NCBI GenBank assembly: GCA_031272345.1
Contig: JAISTZ010000088.1
Coordinates: 1-5,638 of the forward strand
Source: Spirochaetaceae bacterium
GTDB lineage: Bacteria > Spirochaetota > Spirochaetia > Treponematales > Treponemataceae
Reading direction: 5' to 3'
DNA length: 5,638 nucleotides
Shown: positions 5,057-5,638 of the stretch, piece after piece
How positions within the stretch are numbered: the first letter of the stretch is position 1
Layout of the letters: every line of letters starts with the position of its first letter
Program-made: the position numbers and the translations under genes
Notes under the pieces: model-generated
The model's database searches: none
Told to the model about the DNA's origin: nothing
Seen by the model: the letters and a program-made list of their open reading frames with translations, nothing else

Positions 5057-5638
5057 CTAAAACAGATCCAACTGGGGGCTGGGCTTCTCCTGCTTCCGGG
5101 CGCGGCGCCGGGTTTCCGACAGGGGGATCAGCCGGTCGAGCCTGCCCAGGAAGCGGCTGGGGGGACTCTGAAACAGCCGCCCCTGAAACAGCCGCTTCCT
5201 GGCCCATGAAAGATAGAGCCCCGATTGGGCCCGGGTCATGGCCACGTAGAGGAGCCGCTGTTCCTCCTCGATGTGTTCCTTTTTGCGGTCCCCCTTCCCG
5301 TACAGGGTGAAGGGGAGGATGCCCTCTTCCAGGGCGGGCACGAACACGTGGTCAAACTCAAGACCCTTTGCCGCATGAATCGTCATGATCCGCACCCCCC
5401 CGGTCTGCACGGAGGCGAGGACGGAATCCGGCTCCTCCTCCTCGCGCCAGGATTCTTCACCGGAGAGCTTGTAGGGGATGCCGTGGTCGATCAGGGCCTT
5501 GGCGATGGGAGCGGCCAGACCGGACGCCCGGAGCAGAATCGCGATAGAATCCATGTCCACGGACCCGGCGGGGGATTCCGATGCGCCGCTGTCGATGGCG
5601 AAGAATGAGGCCCCCCCGATCAGGGTGGAAATCCTCCG
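5057..5638 (-). CDS. UvrD/Rep-family DNA helicase, C-terminal part (N-terminus off the window)
   Basis: The 193 C-terminal residues of a superfamily 1A DNA helicase; the frame stays open to the right edge and ends at TAG (5059-5057). Positions count from the edge. Motif IV is 'DSIAILLRASG' (30-40) through 'HGIPYKLSG' (52-60). Motif V is 'VRIMTIHAAKGLEFDHVFV' (82-100). Motif VI is 'EEEQRLLYVAMTRAQ' (124-138), with the arginine finger at Arg137. Only about 25 residues, rich in Glu, separate motif IV from motif V, where UvrD, Rep and PcrA carry the 2B domain of well over 100 residues. The tail after motif VI is basic and contains a tandem RLFQG/RLFQS duplication. The last five residues are QLDLF, matching the bacterial beta-clamp binding consensus. 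The ATPase motifs lie beyond the window. It converges on the sugar operon and is presumably unrelated to it. Which UvrD subfamily it belongs to cannot be fixed from the C-terminus. Confidence 0.92.
   Translation of the reverse strand, partial: RRISTLIGGASFFAIDSGASESPAGSVDMDSIAILLRASGLAAPIAKALIDHGIPYKLSGEESWREEEEPDSVLASVQTGGVRIMTIHAAKGLEFDHVFVPALEEGILPFTLYGKGDRKKEHIEEEQRLLYVAMTRAQSGLYLSWARKRLFQGRLFQSPPSRFLGRLDRLIPLSETRRRARKQEKPSPQLDLF
5168..5195 (-). repeat. In-frame tandem repeat in the helicase tail
   Basis: The 13-base string CTGAAACAGCCGC occurs at 5168-5180 and again at 5183-5195, a 15-base period. On the coding (minus) strand it encodes RLFQG followed by RLFQS, a five-residue duplication in the basic segment after motif VI. 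The period is a multiple of three, so the frame is kept. It looks like a slippage duplication in a tolerant linker. Confidence 0.7.

Noticed and set aside
5225..5608. A 127-codon open frame on the plus strand at the right end
   Set aside because: It lies opposite helicase motifs IV to VI, which are unmistakable on the minus strand.

Overview
The window is part of a bacterial chromosome whose coding sequence is strongly biased to G and C at third codon positions. A clearly more A/T-rich 270-base gap separates two divergent transcription units. Three features fit a spirochaete, or a Gram-positive-like bacterium, better than an enteric one: a binding protein made as a lipoprotein, very strong TAAGGAGG-type ribosome binding sites, and compact packing. 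The sequence does not settle the phylum, and this placement is a low-confidence inference.

Layout. Bases 1-662 (minus strand) hold the first 220 residues of a periplasmic sugar-type substrate-binding lipoprotein of an ABC importer. Its C-terminus, and presumably the rest of the transporter, lie beyond the left edge. Bases 663-932 are a divergent control region with a near-consensus promoter facing each way and several inverted repeats. From 933 to 5021 (plus strand) there is a tight four-gene operon: a 404-residue protein related to class I mannose-6-phosphate isomerase (a metal cupin), a SorC-family regulator closely resembling LsrR, an FGGY kinase closely resembling the autoinducer-2 kinase LsrK, and a small single-domain cupin. 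Gaps within the operon are 15, -4 and 10 bases, so it is almost certainly one transcript. A perfect 10-bp inverted repeat lies between the operon and a converging gene. That last gene (minus strand, from 5057 past the right edge) is the C-terminal part of a UvrD/Rep-type helicase ending in a sliding-clamp binding motif.

How the genes may work together. The binding protein would capture a small sugar or sugar-like ligand and hand it to an importer. The LsrK-like kinase would phosphorylate it. The LsrR-like protein would sense the phosphorylated product and control both divergent promoters. The two cupins would isomerise or otherwise process the substrate before or after phosphorylation. This matches the logic of the enterobacterial lsr (AI-2 uptake and processing) system. 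However, no lsrF or lsrG is visible here, two cupins stand in their place, and the binding protein keeps only part of the known AI-2 pocket. The locus is therefore either a variant AI-2 processing system or a sugar-catabolic system that shares its kinase and regulator ancestry with lsr.
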